Source of the DNA: an uncultured Clostridia bacterium
GTDB taxonomy: Bacteria; Bacillota; Clostridia; Christensenellales; Borkfalkiaceae
DNA: 64,000 nt
Assembly: GCA_944340905.1 (NCBI GenBank)
Contig: CALVLT010000002.1
Coordinates: 1-64,000, forward strand
Reading direction: 5' to 3'
In this document: positions 16,985-24,957 of the stretch, one piece after another
Position numbering within the stretch: the first letter of the stretch is position 1
Layout: every line of letters starts with the position of its first letter
Made by a program: the position numbers and the translations under genes
Notes under the pieces: model-generated
The model's database searches: none
What the model was told of the DNA's origin: nothing
What the model saw: only the letters and a program-made list of their open reading frames with translations

Positions 16985-17245
16985 TCGCGTGTATAAGGGG
17001 GAACGGGTGACTGCGTTCTTTTGCCCCTAAGACAACGTATGAGGGGATTCGCGTCGCGGCAAGAAGGTGAGCACGGGTATTCGGCAAAGCCGAATACCAC
17101 ATCTTGACCTTCTGCCGCTCCTTTTCGCCAAAATCTTTTCAAGAAAAATATTTTGGCGAGGGCTGCGGATTCGCATTTTCACTGCGTTCAGAATGACGGT
17201 GAATGGAAAGGCTTCCCCTTGGGGAAGGCTGCTCCCTCAGTTATG
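16985..17245. repeat. Intergenic repeat block R3 (no gene)
   Basis: Holds an E1 box (~17021-17050), an E5 element and half of an E3 hairpin (~17208-17232, GGCTTCCCCTTGGGGAAGG). A CAGAATGACGG junction motif lies at ~17189. Confidence 0.75.
17051..17159 (+). repeat. E5 structured element, copy 3
   Basis: GCGTCGCGGCAAG, hairpin GGTATTCGGC/GCCGAATACC, then TTCTGCCGCTCC and a long CGCCAAAAT...ATTTTGGCG hairpin. Same layout as the 4.9-kb copy in the other orientation; both hairpins have changed on both arms together. Confidence 0.65.
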
Positions 17246-17252
17246 CATGCCT

Positions 17253-17915
17253 TTACAGCAGATCGGGGCGCATTTTTCGGGTGATCGCGATGGACTGTTC
17301 CCGCCGCCATTTGTCGATTTCGGCGTGGTTGCCGCTGCGCAGCACGTCGGGCACGCGCAGCCCGCGGTACTCCACGGGGCGGGTGTACTGCGGGTATTCG
17401 AGCAGGTTCTCCGAAAAGCTCTCCTGCACGAGGGACTGCGGCGTAAGCACGCCGTCCAGATAGCGCGTCACGCAGTCCACCACGACCATGGCGGGCAGTT
17501 CCCCGCCCGTCAGCACATAGTCGCCGACGGACAGCTCCTCATCGATAAACAGATCGATGGCGCGCTGGTCCACGCCCTCGTAGTGCCCGCACAGCAGCAC
17601 CAGGTGCTCCTCCTCGGCGAGGGAGAACACCCGCTCCTGCCGCAGCACCGCCCCCTTGGGCGAGAGATAGATGCGCCGCGCGCGGTGGTCGGGATCGACC
17701 GCCTCGATCGCGCTGCCGATGGGCTGTGCCATCATCACCATGCCCGCGCCGCCGCCGAAGGGATAGTCGTCGCACTTCAGGTGCTTATCCTGCGTATAGT
17801 CGCGGATGTTCACGATCTCGAGCTGCAGTTTGCCCTCTTTGACCGCGCGCCCGACGATGCTCGCATACAGGGGCGCGAACATTTCGGGAAAGAGGGTCAG
17901 AACGGTGATCTTCAC
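17253..17915 (-). CDS. trmD: tRNA (guanine-N1)-methyltransferase TrmD
   Basis: Makes m1G37 in tRNAs with SAM through a trefoil-knot fold, preventing +1 frameshifting. 220 residues. Motifs: TLFPEMFAP at the start, DDYPFGGGAGMVM, LLCGHYEGVDQR, SVGDYVLTGGELPAMVVVD (knot and SAM site) and PQYTRPVEYRG...VLRSGNHAEI. The N-terminus overlaps the rimM stop by 4 bases. Last gene of tmk-rimM-trmD. The usual partners rpsP and rplS are absent here. Confidence 0.96.
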   Translation of the reverse strand: MKITVLTLFPEMFAPLYASIVGRAVKEGKLQLEIVNIRDYTQDKHLKCDDYPFGGGAGMVMMAQPIGSAIEAVDPDHRARRIYLSPKGAVLRQERVFSLAEEEHLVLLCGHYEGVDQRAIDLFIDEELSVGDYVLTGGELPAMVVVDCVTRYLDGVLTPQSLVQESFSENLLEYPQYTRPVEYRGLRVPDVLRSGNHAEIDKWRREQSIAITRKMRPDLL

Positions 17916-18412
17916 AGCACTGCCACCTCGTAGAACCGTTTTTTATCGACGGTGATGACACCCCCTTCCACGTCCACCGCCGTCACGACGCCCTCCGCCG
18001 CGGGAAAGAGCACCTCTTTTCCGTCCATTTCCACGGTGTAGACGTCCGTCGCCGCCTGCCGCACATCGGTGAGCGTGCCCAGCACCTCCCCCTCCTGCGT
18101 GACGAGACGGCAGCCCAGAAGGTCGGCAATGTAATACCTGCCCTCCTCGGGAACGGGCGCATCCTCGCGCAGAACGGTGATCTGCTGCCCGCGCAAAAGC
18201 TCTGCGGCGTTTCTGTCCGCCACCCCCTTCAGGCCGAGAAAGACGGCGCCCCCGCCCGTTCTGACCGAGAGCACCTTATATTCCGTCTCCCCCACGAACA
18301 CGCGCGAAAAAGCGCGGAACACCTGTGCATCGTCCGTAAACGGCTTGATCTTCAGCTCGCCGCGGATGCCCTGCGGCTTGAGAACCTCGCCCACGATCAG
18401 TTTGTCCGTCAT
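17912..18412 (-). CDS. rimM: Ribosome maturation factor RimM
   Basis: Binds S19 in 30S assembly. 166 residues: RimM_N barrel (IVGEVLKPQGIRGELKIKPFTDD...) and PRC-barrel C-terminus (YYIADLLGCRLVTQEGEVLGTLTDV... VITVDKKRFYEVAVL). Overlaps tmk upstream and trmD downstream by 4 bases each (ATGA), so translation is coupled along the operon. Confidence 0.94.
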   Translation of the reverse strand: MTDKLIVGEVLKPQGIRGELKIKPFTDDAQVFRAFSRVFVGETEYKVLSVRTGGGAVFLGLKGVADRNAAELLRGQQITVLREDAPVPEEGRYYIADLLGCRLVTQEGEVLGTLTDVRQAATDVYTVEMDGKEVLFPAAEGVVTAVDVEGGVITVDKKRFYEVAVL

Positions 18413-19038
18413 ACCTTCCCCCCGAACAGCTTGGCGACCTCGCGGCGGATGTTCGCCTGGGTGCGCTCCCTGTCCTCTTCGCTGGCGATGACGGCGATGT
18501 GCTCGCCCGCGCCGTAGCGTTCAAACGCCGCAAAATAACCCTCCCGCACCCGACGCAGGCTCTCGAGCGATTCGTAGCGCTCCGTCTCGCCGCGGCGGGA
18601 GACGCGCCGCATGCTCTCCTCGGGCGTGAGATCGATGAACACGGTCAGATCGGCGCGCAAGAGCTGCATGACGGGCGCATTGAGCTGCGCCACCCATTCG
18701 GACGAGACCAGAGCGCCGTTGTAGGCGAGCGAGGAAAAGTAGAACCGGTCGCACAGCACGGTGACGCCTGCCTCCAGCTGTTTTGCAATGCCGTTGACGG
18801 CGTTGGAGACATGGTCCAGCCTGTCCGCCGCAAACAGGGCGGCGATGGTGCGCTCGTCCGTATCGATGCGCCCCGTCAGGCAGGCGCGCAGAATGGCGCC
18901 GAAGGGGGAATCGGTCGGCTCGTGCGTCACGTTGCACGCGATGCCCTTCCCCTTCAGGTATTTTGCAAGCAGCTTGAGCTGCGTGGATTTACCGCTGCCG
19001 TCCGTCCCCTCAAAGACGATAAATTTTCCTCTGTTCAT
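18409..19038 (-). CDS. tmk: Thymidylate kinase
   Basis: Phosphorylates dTMP to dTDP. 209 residues. P-loop EGTDGSGKSTQ (~res 9-19), substrate region HEPTDSPFG, LFAADRLDHV, DRFYFSSLAYNGA (DR[FY] motif) and the lid RRGETERYESLESL. ATG at 19038 lacks an SD; TATAAT ends nine bases upstream, so a leaderless mRNA is likely. A longer in-frame start at 19128 would run through the promoter. Unusual placement: tmk leads rimM-trmD, joining a DNA-precursor gene to ribosome and tRNA maturation. Confidence 0.95.
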   Translation of the reverse strand: MNRGKFIVFEGTDGSGKSTQLKLLAKYLKGKGIACNVTHEPTDSPFGAILRACLTGRIDTDERTIAALFAADRLDHVSNAVNGIAKQLEAGVTVLCDRFYFSSLAYNGALVSSEWVAQLNAPVMQLLRADLTVFIDLTPEESMRRVSRRGETERYESLESLRRVREGYFAAFERYGAGEHIAVIASEEDRERTQANIRREVAKLFGGKV

Positions 19039-19047
19039 AACGCGTCT

Positions 19048-19076
19048 ATTATAGCAGACCCCCGCACAATTGTCAA
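19048..19076 (-). promoter_or_regulatory. Promoter of tmk-rimM-trmD, start-proximal
   Basis: TTGACA (19076-19071), 17-base spacer, TATAAT (19053-19048), then nine bases to the ATG. Confidence 0.88.
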
Positions 19077-19104
19077 TCCGCGCGGGCAGAAATTGGCACA
19101 TGAA

Positions 19105-19425
19105 AGACTTCGGCGACAGCTCCCTCACGGAGGGAGCCTGTTCTCGTCCCCCTTAATACTTGTTTTAAGGGGGCGCAGGACAGGGGGGGATTTCACATTC
19201 TGCGAGGGGATTCTTACAGCGGCTACGCCTTGTGCGCTGCGTCGTCAAAATACTTCCGCAAGCGGGTATTTTTCCTCGCATCGGGCGCTGCGGGCTGCGC
19301 CCTTCGCTCTGGATGACGTGTACCCCGCTTACCGTCATTCAGAGGAGCGGCGCAGCCGCGACGTAGGAATCCCCTAATACGTCGTCTTAGGGGCAAGAAA
19401 ATACGGATTCTAAGCCCCCTGCTCG
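19105..19425. repeat. Intergenic repeat block R4 (no gene)
   Basis: E2 palindrome in reverse orientation (~19146-19174), GAGGGGATTCTTAC junction, an E6 hairpin, a GTCATTCAGAG motif (~19343) and a reversed E1 box (~19367-19396). Confidence 0.75.
19247..19272 (+). repeat. E6 CAAG-loop hairpin, copy 1
   Basis: AAAATAC and GTATTTT enclose CCG-CAAG-CGG. Flanked by GCGCTGCGTCGTC and TTCCTCGCATCGGGC, shared with 39975-40000. Confidence 0.7.
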
Positions 19426-19460
19426 TTTCAGGGCTTTCAGCGGTTTCTGCAATAAAATTC

Positions 19461-19492
19461 CGCCCGCCGCGCATTGCAATGCGCGGCGGGCG
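19461..19492 (-). terminator. Terminator of degV
   Basis: 32-bp perfect palindrome (halves CGCCCGCCGCGCATTG and complement); on the minus strand AATTTTATT follows. Confidence 0.85.
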
Positions 19493-19506
19493 GGGGTAAA
19501 CAGCAA

Positions 19507-20385
19507 TTATTTTGCGAGCGGAACGGGCCGCTTGTCGCCGATAAAGATGACCCCGAGCGTCCCGGGCCCGCAGTGCGAACCGATGACCGGCCCGACGATC
19601 TGCCGCACCACGTTCGCGTTCGGGCGCTTTTCCAGAATGAGGTCGCGCAGCTTGTCGCCCTCCTCGGGGCAGTCGGCGTCCACCACATAGACGGGGCGGC
19701 TCTCGTCGGTCAGTTCTTCCGCCACCTTCTCCGCAAGCGTGCGGATCGCCTTCTTCCTGCCCGCAATTTTGGAAAGAACGGTAAGCCCGCCGTCCGCCCC
19801 CACCGAGAGCATGGGCTTGAGCCCCAGCAGCGTGCCTGCCACCGCGGCAAGCCCCGAGCACCTGCCGCCGCGCTTTAGATGCATCAGATCGTCCACGGTG
19901 AAGTAGACGCACACGCGGTCGGTGAACGTGCCAAGAAAGCTGAGGATCTCCTCGTCCGAGGCTCCCTGCCGCCAAAGCTGCGCCGCCGCCTCCGCCTGAA
20001 TGCCCGTTCCCAGCGAGATGCTGTTGGTATCGAACACCGTGCACTTGCGGTCGGGATAGGTCTCCTTCAGCTCGCGCAGCGCCAGATCGAGCGATTGAAA
20101 GGTCCCGCTCAGCTTGTGCGAGAAACTGATGTAGAGAATGTCCTCTCCCCGCTCAAAATAGGGCGTGAGGAACTTTTTGTAGTCCTCGGGATTGAGCGCC
20201 TGCGTCTTGGGAATGTTCCCCGCCCGCACCAAATCATAAAATTTGCGGAAGTCGGTCGCCTTGCCCAGGTCGTAAAAATATTCCTGTCCGTCGATGTAAT
20301 AGGGCATGGAAATATAGTCCAGTCCCAGCTCTTCGGCGCGCGTATACAAAAGCTCGCCGTTGGAATCAAAGATCAATGTGCTCAT
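19507..20385 (-). CDS. DegV-family fatty-acid-binding protein
   Basis: DegV proteins bind a fatty acid and, as FakB, present it to the kinase FakA for membrane lipid synthesis. 292 residues. Family marks: FDSNGELL at the start (in place of the usual TDST), YYIDGQEYFYD, PKTQALNPEDYKKF, ILYISFSHKLSGTFQS (Ser/Thr lipid-head site), VFDTNSISLGTG, DDLMHLKRGGRCSG and the closing SHCGPGTLGVIFIG. ATG at 20385 is preceded by GAGGGAAAG. Monocistronic, with its own promoter and terminator; no fakA is nearby. Confidence 0.92.
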   Translation of the reverse strand: MSTLIFDSNGELLYTRAEELGLDYISMPYYIDGQEYFYDLGKATDFRKFYDLVRAGNIPKTQALNPEDYKKFLTPYFERGEDILYISFSHKLSGTFQSLDLALRELKETYPDRKCTVFDTNSISLGTGIQAEAAAQLWRQGASDEEILSFLGTFTDRVCVYFTVDDLMHLKRGGRCSGLAAVAGTLLGLKPMLSVGADGGLTVLSKIAGRKKAIRTLAEKVAEELTDESRPVYVVDADCPEEGDKLRDLILEKRPNANVVRQIVGPVIGSHCGPGTLGVIFIGDKRPVPLAK

Positions 20386-20422
20386 GGTCTTTCCCTCATG
20401 GTTTCGGTTTTTATATATTTTT

Positions 20423-20451
20423 ATTTTACTCTCCGTTTCGCCATTTGTCAA
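20423..20451 (-). promoter_or_regulatory. Promoter of degV
   Basis: TTGACA (20451-20446), 17-base spacer, TAAAAT (20428-20423). Confidence 0.82.
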
Positions 20452-20502
20452 CAGGATATAACATAATATTTATTTTATCAACTAAGACGCACGCACCAAA
20501 GA

Positions 20503-20531
20503 TTGACAGATGTGCCTTCTTCTGCTATACT
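20503..20531 (+). promoter_or_regulatory. Promoter of the GNAT gene, start-proximal
   Basis: TTGACA (20503-20508), 17-base spacer, TATACT (20526-20531). Six bases separate the -10 box from ATG 20538. Confidence 0.85.
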
Positions 20532-20537
20532 GGCGGC

Positions 20538-20972
20538 ATGATACGCAAATTCACACCGCAGGACGAGGAGCTGTTTATCGCCCTCTCCGAAGAATTCTAC
20601 GCCTCCCCCGCCGTAGAGCACGCCGTGCCCCGCGGCTATCATACGCGCGCGTTTGCCGAAATGATGCGCTCGGACACCTACCTGGAGGGATTCTTCCTGT
20701 GCGACGGCGAAACGGCGGGCGGCTATGCTCTGCTGCAGAAGTGCTACTCGCGCGAGGCGGGCGGAATGTGCCTTTGGATCGACGAAATTTACCTGCGCCC
20801 CGCCTTCCGCGGCAGGGGGCTTGCCAGGGAGTTCTTTGCCTTTGCGCAAACTTTGGGCGCCGCGCGGCTGCGGCTGGAGGTCGAGCCGGACAATGTGCGG
20901 GCGATCGCGCTCTACCGCGCGCTCGGCTACCGCGACCTGCCCTACCGCTCCATGGTCAAGGATGCCCCCTGA
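20538..20972 (+). CDS. GNAT-family N-acetyltransferase
   Basis: 144 residues. N-terminal strand-helix MIRKFTPQDEELFIAL, central WIDEIYLRPAFRGRGLAREFFAFA with the RGRGLA acetyl-CoA pyrophosphate loop (~res 90), then EVEPDNVRAIALYRALGY, the standard GNAT ending. Substrate unknown. ATG at 20538 has no SD and starts seven bases after the -10 box, so a leaderless message is predicted. Divergent from degV; a repeat block follows. Confidence 0.9.
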   Translation: MIRKFTPQDEELFIALSEEFYASPAVEHAVPRGYHTRAFAEMMRSDTYLEGFFLCDGETAGGYALLQKCYSREAGGMCLWIDEIYLRPAFRGRGLAREFFAFAQTLGAARLRLEVEPDNVRAIALYRALGYRDLPYRSMVKDAP

Positions 20973-20999
20973 CCGCCCGCAGTTTTACAGGCATCAACG

Positions 21000-21320
21000 C
21001 TAGACACACCCCTTAACACTTGTTTGAAGGGGCGCAAGGACGTGGGAATTGCACATTCCGCGAGGGGATTCTTCGCTCCACTTCGTTCCGCTACTTCGGC
21101 TTCGCCTACATCGAGCCTTTGGCTCTCGTGCGCCACGGCTGCGGAATACTTCTGCAAGCAGGCATTCCTTGCGCGTGTCGGGCGTGCGCCGCTCCGCGTC
21201 GGGCAGAATGACGGGTTCCCCATGCTCGTTACCGTCATTCCGAACCGTAGGGAAGAGTCCCCTTCTACGTTGTCTTAGGGAAAGAGAATGTACGGTAGCC
21301 TTCCTCCCTCGGGGGAAGGC
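21000..21320. repeat. Intergenic repeat block R5 (no gene)
   Basis: E2-like palindrome (~21009-21033), GAGGGGATTC junction, then a ~107-bp unit (21106-21212, including an E6 hairpin) that recurs almost unchanged at ~28136-28243. After it come CCGTCATTCCGA (~21231) and a reversed E1 box (~21249-21280). Confidence 0.78.
21143..21168 (+). repeat. E6 CAAG-loop hairpin, copy 2
   Basis: GGAATAC...GCATTCC enclosing CTG-CAAG-CAG; one A-C mismatch in the lower stem. Confidence 0.65.
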
Positions 21321-21361
21321 ACAAACATAATAAAAAACCGGCGCACAAATGCGCCGATTTT

Positions 21362-21556
21362 TTATTTTGCTTTCTTTTCCGTCTTGTCCGTCTTTTCGGA
21401 CATGTCCTTCAGGCGTTCGTCCATCATCTCGTCCACCCGTTCCAAAAGCTCCGCCTGGCTCTTTTTCACGAGCGAGCGCGCCTTGTAACTGTTCGCCACG
21501 ATGAGCGCGCCGCCCACCGCACCGAGCACAAGTCCGAGACAAAACATCTTTTCCAT
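21362..21556 (-). CDS. Small YtxH-like membrane protein
   Basis: 64 residues. One N-terminal membrane segment (CLGLVLGAVGGALIVA, ~res 5-20), then a basic stop-transfer patch (NSYKARSLVKKS) and a charged helical tail ending TDKTEKKAK. Layout and the Gly-rich segment match YtxH-like proteins, whose role (often stress or general envelope) is unknown. ATG at 21556 follows GGAGGAAGGT. It lies 52 bases downstream of the Myb-like regulator on the same strand and could be cotranscribed. Confidence 0.75.
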   Translation of the reverse strand: MEKMFCLGLVLGAVGGALIVANSYKARSLVKKSQAELLERVDEMMDERLKDMSEKTDKTEKKAK

Positions 21557-21608
21557 ACCTTCCTCCCGCGGTTCTCCCGCAAGCATAGTTTGTGAAGGTA
21601 CCTGCCGC

Positions 21609-22181
21609 TTATTCCCCGTTTTCCTTGCGTAATTTTTCCAATTCGCAGCGCAGGCGCGCATTCTCCGCACGAAGGTCGGCGGCGATGCGCTCGTACAGGG
21701 CATCGATCTCCCGCTCCAGCTTGCGCTGCAGGAAGGTCTTTTCCTCCGTCACGCCCGCCTCCTGTGCCGCGCGGCGCACCCGTTCGGGCTGTTTCTTCAA
21801 AAGATTGCGGTACTTGTTCTGCATGCGCAGCATGAGCTTTTCATCCCCGTTCGACACGTTGCGGATCGCCCTTCTCACGGACATGCCCTTGCTCTTTTCG
21901 GTGAGCACCTTGCGCAGCATCTCGTCTGTCTCCTCCTCGGTAAAGGGCCTGATCTCCCCTGCACTGAGGTTCTTCCCCTCCAGAATGCGCTGAACGCGCG
22001 CGTCGCCGCGCTTTTTCAGAAAGGCATAGTAGTAGTTTCTGACGCTGCCCTTGGCGCGGTTGTGCTCCTCGCCGTACGTCTCGAAGAGATAGGAGAGCGT
22101 CTTGCCCGCATTTTTTCCGCTGTAGATGTATTCGATGAGTCCCGTCGCCTCTTCTTCCGTATAGCCGTTGATCTTGTTCAT
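21609..22181 (-). CDS. Putative DNA-binding protein with two Myb/SANT-like repeats and a coiled coil
   Basis: 190 residues. Two similar segments stand in tandem: res ~5-55 (YTEEEATGLIEYI...GSVRNYYYAFL) and ~80-130 (FTEEETDEMLRKVL...LRMQNKYRNLL). Each starts with [YF]TEEE and ends in an aromatic-rich helix, like RsfA/Myb-type domains of Firmicute regulators. The last ~50 residues are a coiled coil rich in Arg/Leu/Glu. ATG at 22181 begins MNKINGYTEEE; the in-frame extension to 22280 runs into the divergent promoter. Function is inferred from fold only; a sporulation-linked regulator is possible. Confidence 0.7.
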   Translation of the reverse strand: MNKINGYTEEEATGLIEYIYSGKNAGKTLSYLFETYGEEHNRAKGSVRNYYYAFLKKRGDARVQRILEGKNLSAGEIRPFTEEETDEMLRKVLTEKSKGMSVRRAIRNVSNGDEKLMLRMQNKYRNLLKKQPERVRRAAQEAGVTEEKTFLQRKLEREIDALYERIAADLRAENARLRCELEKLRKENGE

Positions 22182-22273
22182 GCTCTTCTCCTTTTCACCG
22201 TCTGAAGACGCCCGCAGGCGAACCGGCAGGGGGAGCGCGCGGGCGGGGCCTGCGGCAGTCTTCGCAAAAATTG

Positions 22274-22301
22274 TTGACATAATTTTATCGCTTTATACAT
22301 A
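22274..22301 (+). promoter_or_regulatory. Promoter of the 22312 gene
   Basis: TTGACA (22274-22279), 16-base spacer, TACATA (22296-22301); ten bases to the ATG, no clear SD. Confidence 0.6.
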
Positions 22302-22311
22302 CCAAATAGAG

Positions 22312-23187
22312 ATGCGAGTATATTTTTTATCCGATCTTCCCTGCGTATTTTTTGTCAACGGCATGCACCTGGGAACGGTGGACGGGTTCGAGCGCTCGGT
22401 GGAACTGGCGACGATGGACGGCGTGTTCTGCGAATTCAAGGCGCCCGGCTATGCCCCCGTGCGTTTCCGCTTTGACGAGGACTTCCTGTTCTCCCCGCCC
22501 GAGGGGGTGGAACTGTACTTCTGCGGCGGCGAGGTGACCGTGCGCATCCGCGGATTCGTGCGCAGCGACCCGTCGCTGCGCGTCGTGTGGCAAAAGCACT
22601 TTGCGGGCTGCCTGCTGACGCTGTGCGTGCAGGGGCGCGTGGTGCTCAATTTTGAAAACGGGCAGGGCTTTTTGCAGCTCCCCCTGCCGTTTGCCTTTGA
22701 AAACTGCACGGCATCGCCGGCGGGCAATTACATTCTGCTGGAGGGAACGGACATGTTTGCCCTGCTTTCCAAAGAGGGGAAAATGCCCGTCCTGTCGGAC
22801 GGGCACGTGACCGGACGGGGCAGCGCCGTCACGGCGGAAGTGCCCTTTCACGACAGCCTCTCGCGCGTGGCGCGCTGCACCTACGAAAACGGGGCGATGA
22901 CGGCGTGCACCATTCTCAGCGCGCGCGAGCCGGATGCGGCGACCCTCGCCCTTGCGCTCTTTGAGAGCGTGCTGGCGGGGTTCGATGCGAGCGCCTACCT
23001 TGCCCCCTCCCTTGCGCCCAAAGCGCAGCTTTTGCGCGAATTTTTAGGCGATTACCGCGCCGTGGTCCCGACGCGGGAGAGGGACGTGACGGGGCTGGTG
23101 TACGAACGCAAGCCGCGCGTATTCGACGTGCGCAACTTCCGCGTGACGCTCGAGGACGGCAAAGTGAGCAACATCACGCCCCTGTAA
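22312..23187 (+). CDS. Hypothetical beta-rich protein with PEGA-like start
   Basis: 291 residues, not recognised. The first ~60 residues (FVNGMHLGTVDGF...APGYAPVRFRFD) have the short-strand, Gly/Pro pattern of PEGA-type domains. The rest alternates strands and turns, ending YERKPRVFDVRNFRVTLEDGKVSNITPL. No signal peptide or membrane helix, so cytoplasmic. ATG at 22312 is the first after the promoter; there is no good SD. Divergent from the Myb-like gene. GC-rich codon use like the core genes suggests a native gene. Confidence 0.72.
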   Translation: MRVYFLSDLPCVFFVNGMHLGTVDGFERSVELATMDGVFCEFKAPGYAPVRFRFDEDFLFSPPEGVELYFCGGEVTVRIRGFVRSDPSLRVVWQKHFAGCLLTLCVQGRVVLNFENGQGFLQLPLPFAFENCTASPAGNYILLEGTDMFALLSKEGKMPVLSDGHVTGRGSAVTAEVPFHDSLSRVARCTYENGAMTACTILSAREPDAATLALALFESVLAGFDASAYLAPSLAPKAQLLREFLGDYRAVVPTRERDVTGLVYERKPRVFDVRNFRVTLEDGKVSNITPL

Positions 23188-23430
23188 AGCCGAAACCACG
23201 CTGACATCTCCCCCTTACACAGGGAGAGCATGGTGTTCGCGTTCCCATGCCTGTAAGACCATGAGAAAAATCAAGCCGCCGCGGGGCTTTTGCTCTGCGG
23301 CGGCTTGGTAATATAATTCGATTTTTATCATGTCCACGCCTGAAATCGGCAGGTTCGTTTCCAACGCCTATGATTTGCTTTCCCTTCCGAGGGAACGCCC
23401 CTGCGCGTTCACCCCGTTCGGGGCGACGCC
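23188..23430. other. Intergenic: hairpin and faint repeat remnants
   Basis: About 240 bases without a gene. An 11-bp stem CAAGCCGCCGC/GCGGCGGCTTG (23272-23282/23297-23307) may end transcription from the left gene, but no T-tract follows. CTGACATCTCCCCCTTACAC (~23201) is a short repeat piece also seen near 39.87 kb. Confidence 0.5.
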
Positions 23431-24378
23431 TTAGTACTTGGTGACTTCCACCGACTTGATATAGATGGGCATATCGACGGGCGTTTCAAACTCGGCCTCT
23501 TCATCGCCCTTGCGGATATCCTCGAAGAAATCATAGCGGTTCAGCCTGTATGGATCCTGCGTCGTCGTGAAGGTCTCCTCCGCCTCTTCGTCGAGCGTGC
23601 TCTCATATTCGCTGATCGCCGCAAGCAGCCCGTTCGTCATCTGCCCTTCGTAATCGATGGCCATGCCGAACACGCAGTAATTGGTGCTGTCGGGCACGTT
23701 CTCCCCCATGAACGTATAGAAGAGGGAGGTGGCGCTGTTCGGCTCATAGTTGAGCTGCTGATATTCCACGCCGTCGTTGTCGGCGCCGCCGTCCGCGCGC
23801 TGCACCCAGACCTGCTCGCTGCCGTTGCCCTTTTCGGTATAGAACATGACGAGCGCACCCTGCGTTGCGGAGAGTTCCCTGCCGTTTTCCTGCTCGACGC
23901 CGTTGCCGGTGAACTCGCCGTACACCGAATAGGTGGGCTGCGTGCGCGCCTCGTCCGCCCACACGGAATGCGTGAAGGTGACGCCGCTCTTCACAAGAGC
24001 TTCTATTGTGTTGAAATAGTCGATCTCGGTCAGCGTTTCGGGCGTGCCGTCGTCGTCGCTGTCCGCAAGGTAGTAACCGCCCGTATGCATCGCGCTCGAC
24101 TGATAGTCATGCACGACCAGTTTGTACTCCGTGCCGTCGATCGTGACGCCATCGTAAAAGCCCGCGTCTGCAAGCTCGATGAAGTGCTGCACCGTCTGCG
24201 GCGCATCGATGCGCGACAGGCGGTAGTCCACCGCATAGTCCTCCCCGTTGAAGGTGTAGGTGATGCGCACCTCGGGGTTGTTGGACGTCGTGCAGCCCGC
24301 GAGCATCGCGACCGAACAGACCGCAATGCATGCCGTTGTACCCACCGCCGCCAGGCGGCGCAAAAATTTCTTATTCAT
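23431..24378 (-). CDS. Lipoprotein with cyclophilin-type peptidyl-prolyl isomerase domain
   Basis: 315 residues. Type II signal peptide MNKKFLRRLAAVGTTACIAV... with lipobox LAGC (Cys ~29), so anchored outside the membrane. The body starts YTFNGEDYAVDYRLSRIDAPQTVQHFIELADAGFYDG, the cyclophilin opening, and later has GALVMFYT and FYTFMGEN...YCVFGMAID, matching the core (G.l.M....n...sQFFi, then FG.v). Some catalytic positions differ, so isomerase activity is uncertain. It may assist folding of exported proteins. GGAG precedes ATG at 24378; own promoter. Confidence 0.83.
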   Translation of the reverse strand: MNKKFLRRLAAVGTTACIAVCSVAMLAGCTTSNNPEVRITYTFNGEDYAVDYRLSRIDAPQTVQHFIELADAGFYDGVTIDGTEYKLVVHDYQSSAMHTGGYYLADSDDDGTPETLTEIDYFNTIEALVKSGVTFTHSVWADEARTQPTYSVYGEFTGNGVEQENGRELSATQGALVMFYTEKGNGSEQVWVQRADGGADNDGVEYQQLNYEPNSATSLFYTFMGENVPDSTNYCVFGMAIDYEGQMTNGLLAAISEYESTLDEEAEETFTTTQDPYRLNRYDFFEDIRKGDEEAEFETPVDMPIYIKSVEVTKY

Positions 24379-24406
24379 AGAACAGGTCTCCAGAGAATTC
24401 CCCTTT

Positions 24407-24435
24407 ATTTTACCCTGAAAATGCGAATCCGTCAA
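24407..24435 (-). promoter_or_regulatory. Promoter of the cyclophilin lipoprotein gene
   Basis: TTGACG (24435-24430), 17-base spacer, TAAAAT (24412-24407). Confidence 0.8.
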
Positions 24436-24520
24436 GTGGTTTGTGCGGTGTTGGAATGAAAATTGTGTGTGACGGGCATTTTACGGCAAAAATCAGCCTG
24501 CAAAACCTCACAAAGTACAA

Positions 24521-24549
24521 AAAAGCCCGCGCTAGTGACGCGGGCTTTT
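24521..24549 (-). terminator. Terminator of rplJ-rplL
   Basis: AAAAGCCCGCG (24521-24531) pairs with 24539-24549; on the minus strand the stem ends in a T-tract. Confidence 0.9.
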
Positions 24550-24564
24550 TGGGTTGTGTTCCGA

Positions 24565-24936
24565 TTACTCGAGAACTGCCGTAGCGCCTGCTTCCTTGAG
24601 CTTGGCAACGGCTGCCTCGGCGTCCGCCTTCGGCACGGCTTCCTTGAGCACGCCGAGGGACTCGACCGCCTTCTTTGCCTCGGCAAGGCCGAGACCGGTG
24701 AACTCGCGCACCGCCTTGATGACGGCGATCTTGTTCGCACCGAAATCCTTGAGGACGATGTTGAACTCCGTCTTTTCCTCTTCGGCGGGAGCGGCCTCCG
24801 CAGCGCCGGCAGCGCCGGCAACGGCAACGGGAGCAGCGGCGGAAACGCCGAACTCCTCTTCAAGCGCCTTGACGAAGTCGTTCAGCTCGACAACGGTCAT
24901 CGCCTTGACTTCTTCGATAAACTTCTGAATATCCAT
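24565..24936 (-). CDS. rplL: Ribosomal protein L7/L12
   Basis: Stalk protein of the 50S GTPase centre. 123 residues: dimerising N-terminus ([26 protein letters not shown]), Ala/Glu-rich hinge, and C-terminal domain [36 protein letters not shown]. Follows rplJ by 21 bases. A strong terminator comes right after, so rpoBC is not read from this transcript as it is in most bacteria. Confidence 0.97.
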   Translation of the reverse strand: MDIQKFIEEVKAMTVVELNDFVKALEEEFGVSAAAPVAVAGAAGAAEAAPAEEEKTEFNIVLKDFGANKIAVIKAVREFTGLGLAEAKKAVESLGVLKEAVPKADAEAAVAKLKEAGATAVLE

Positions 24937-24957
24937 TTTGATCGTTTCCTTGATTTT

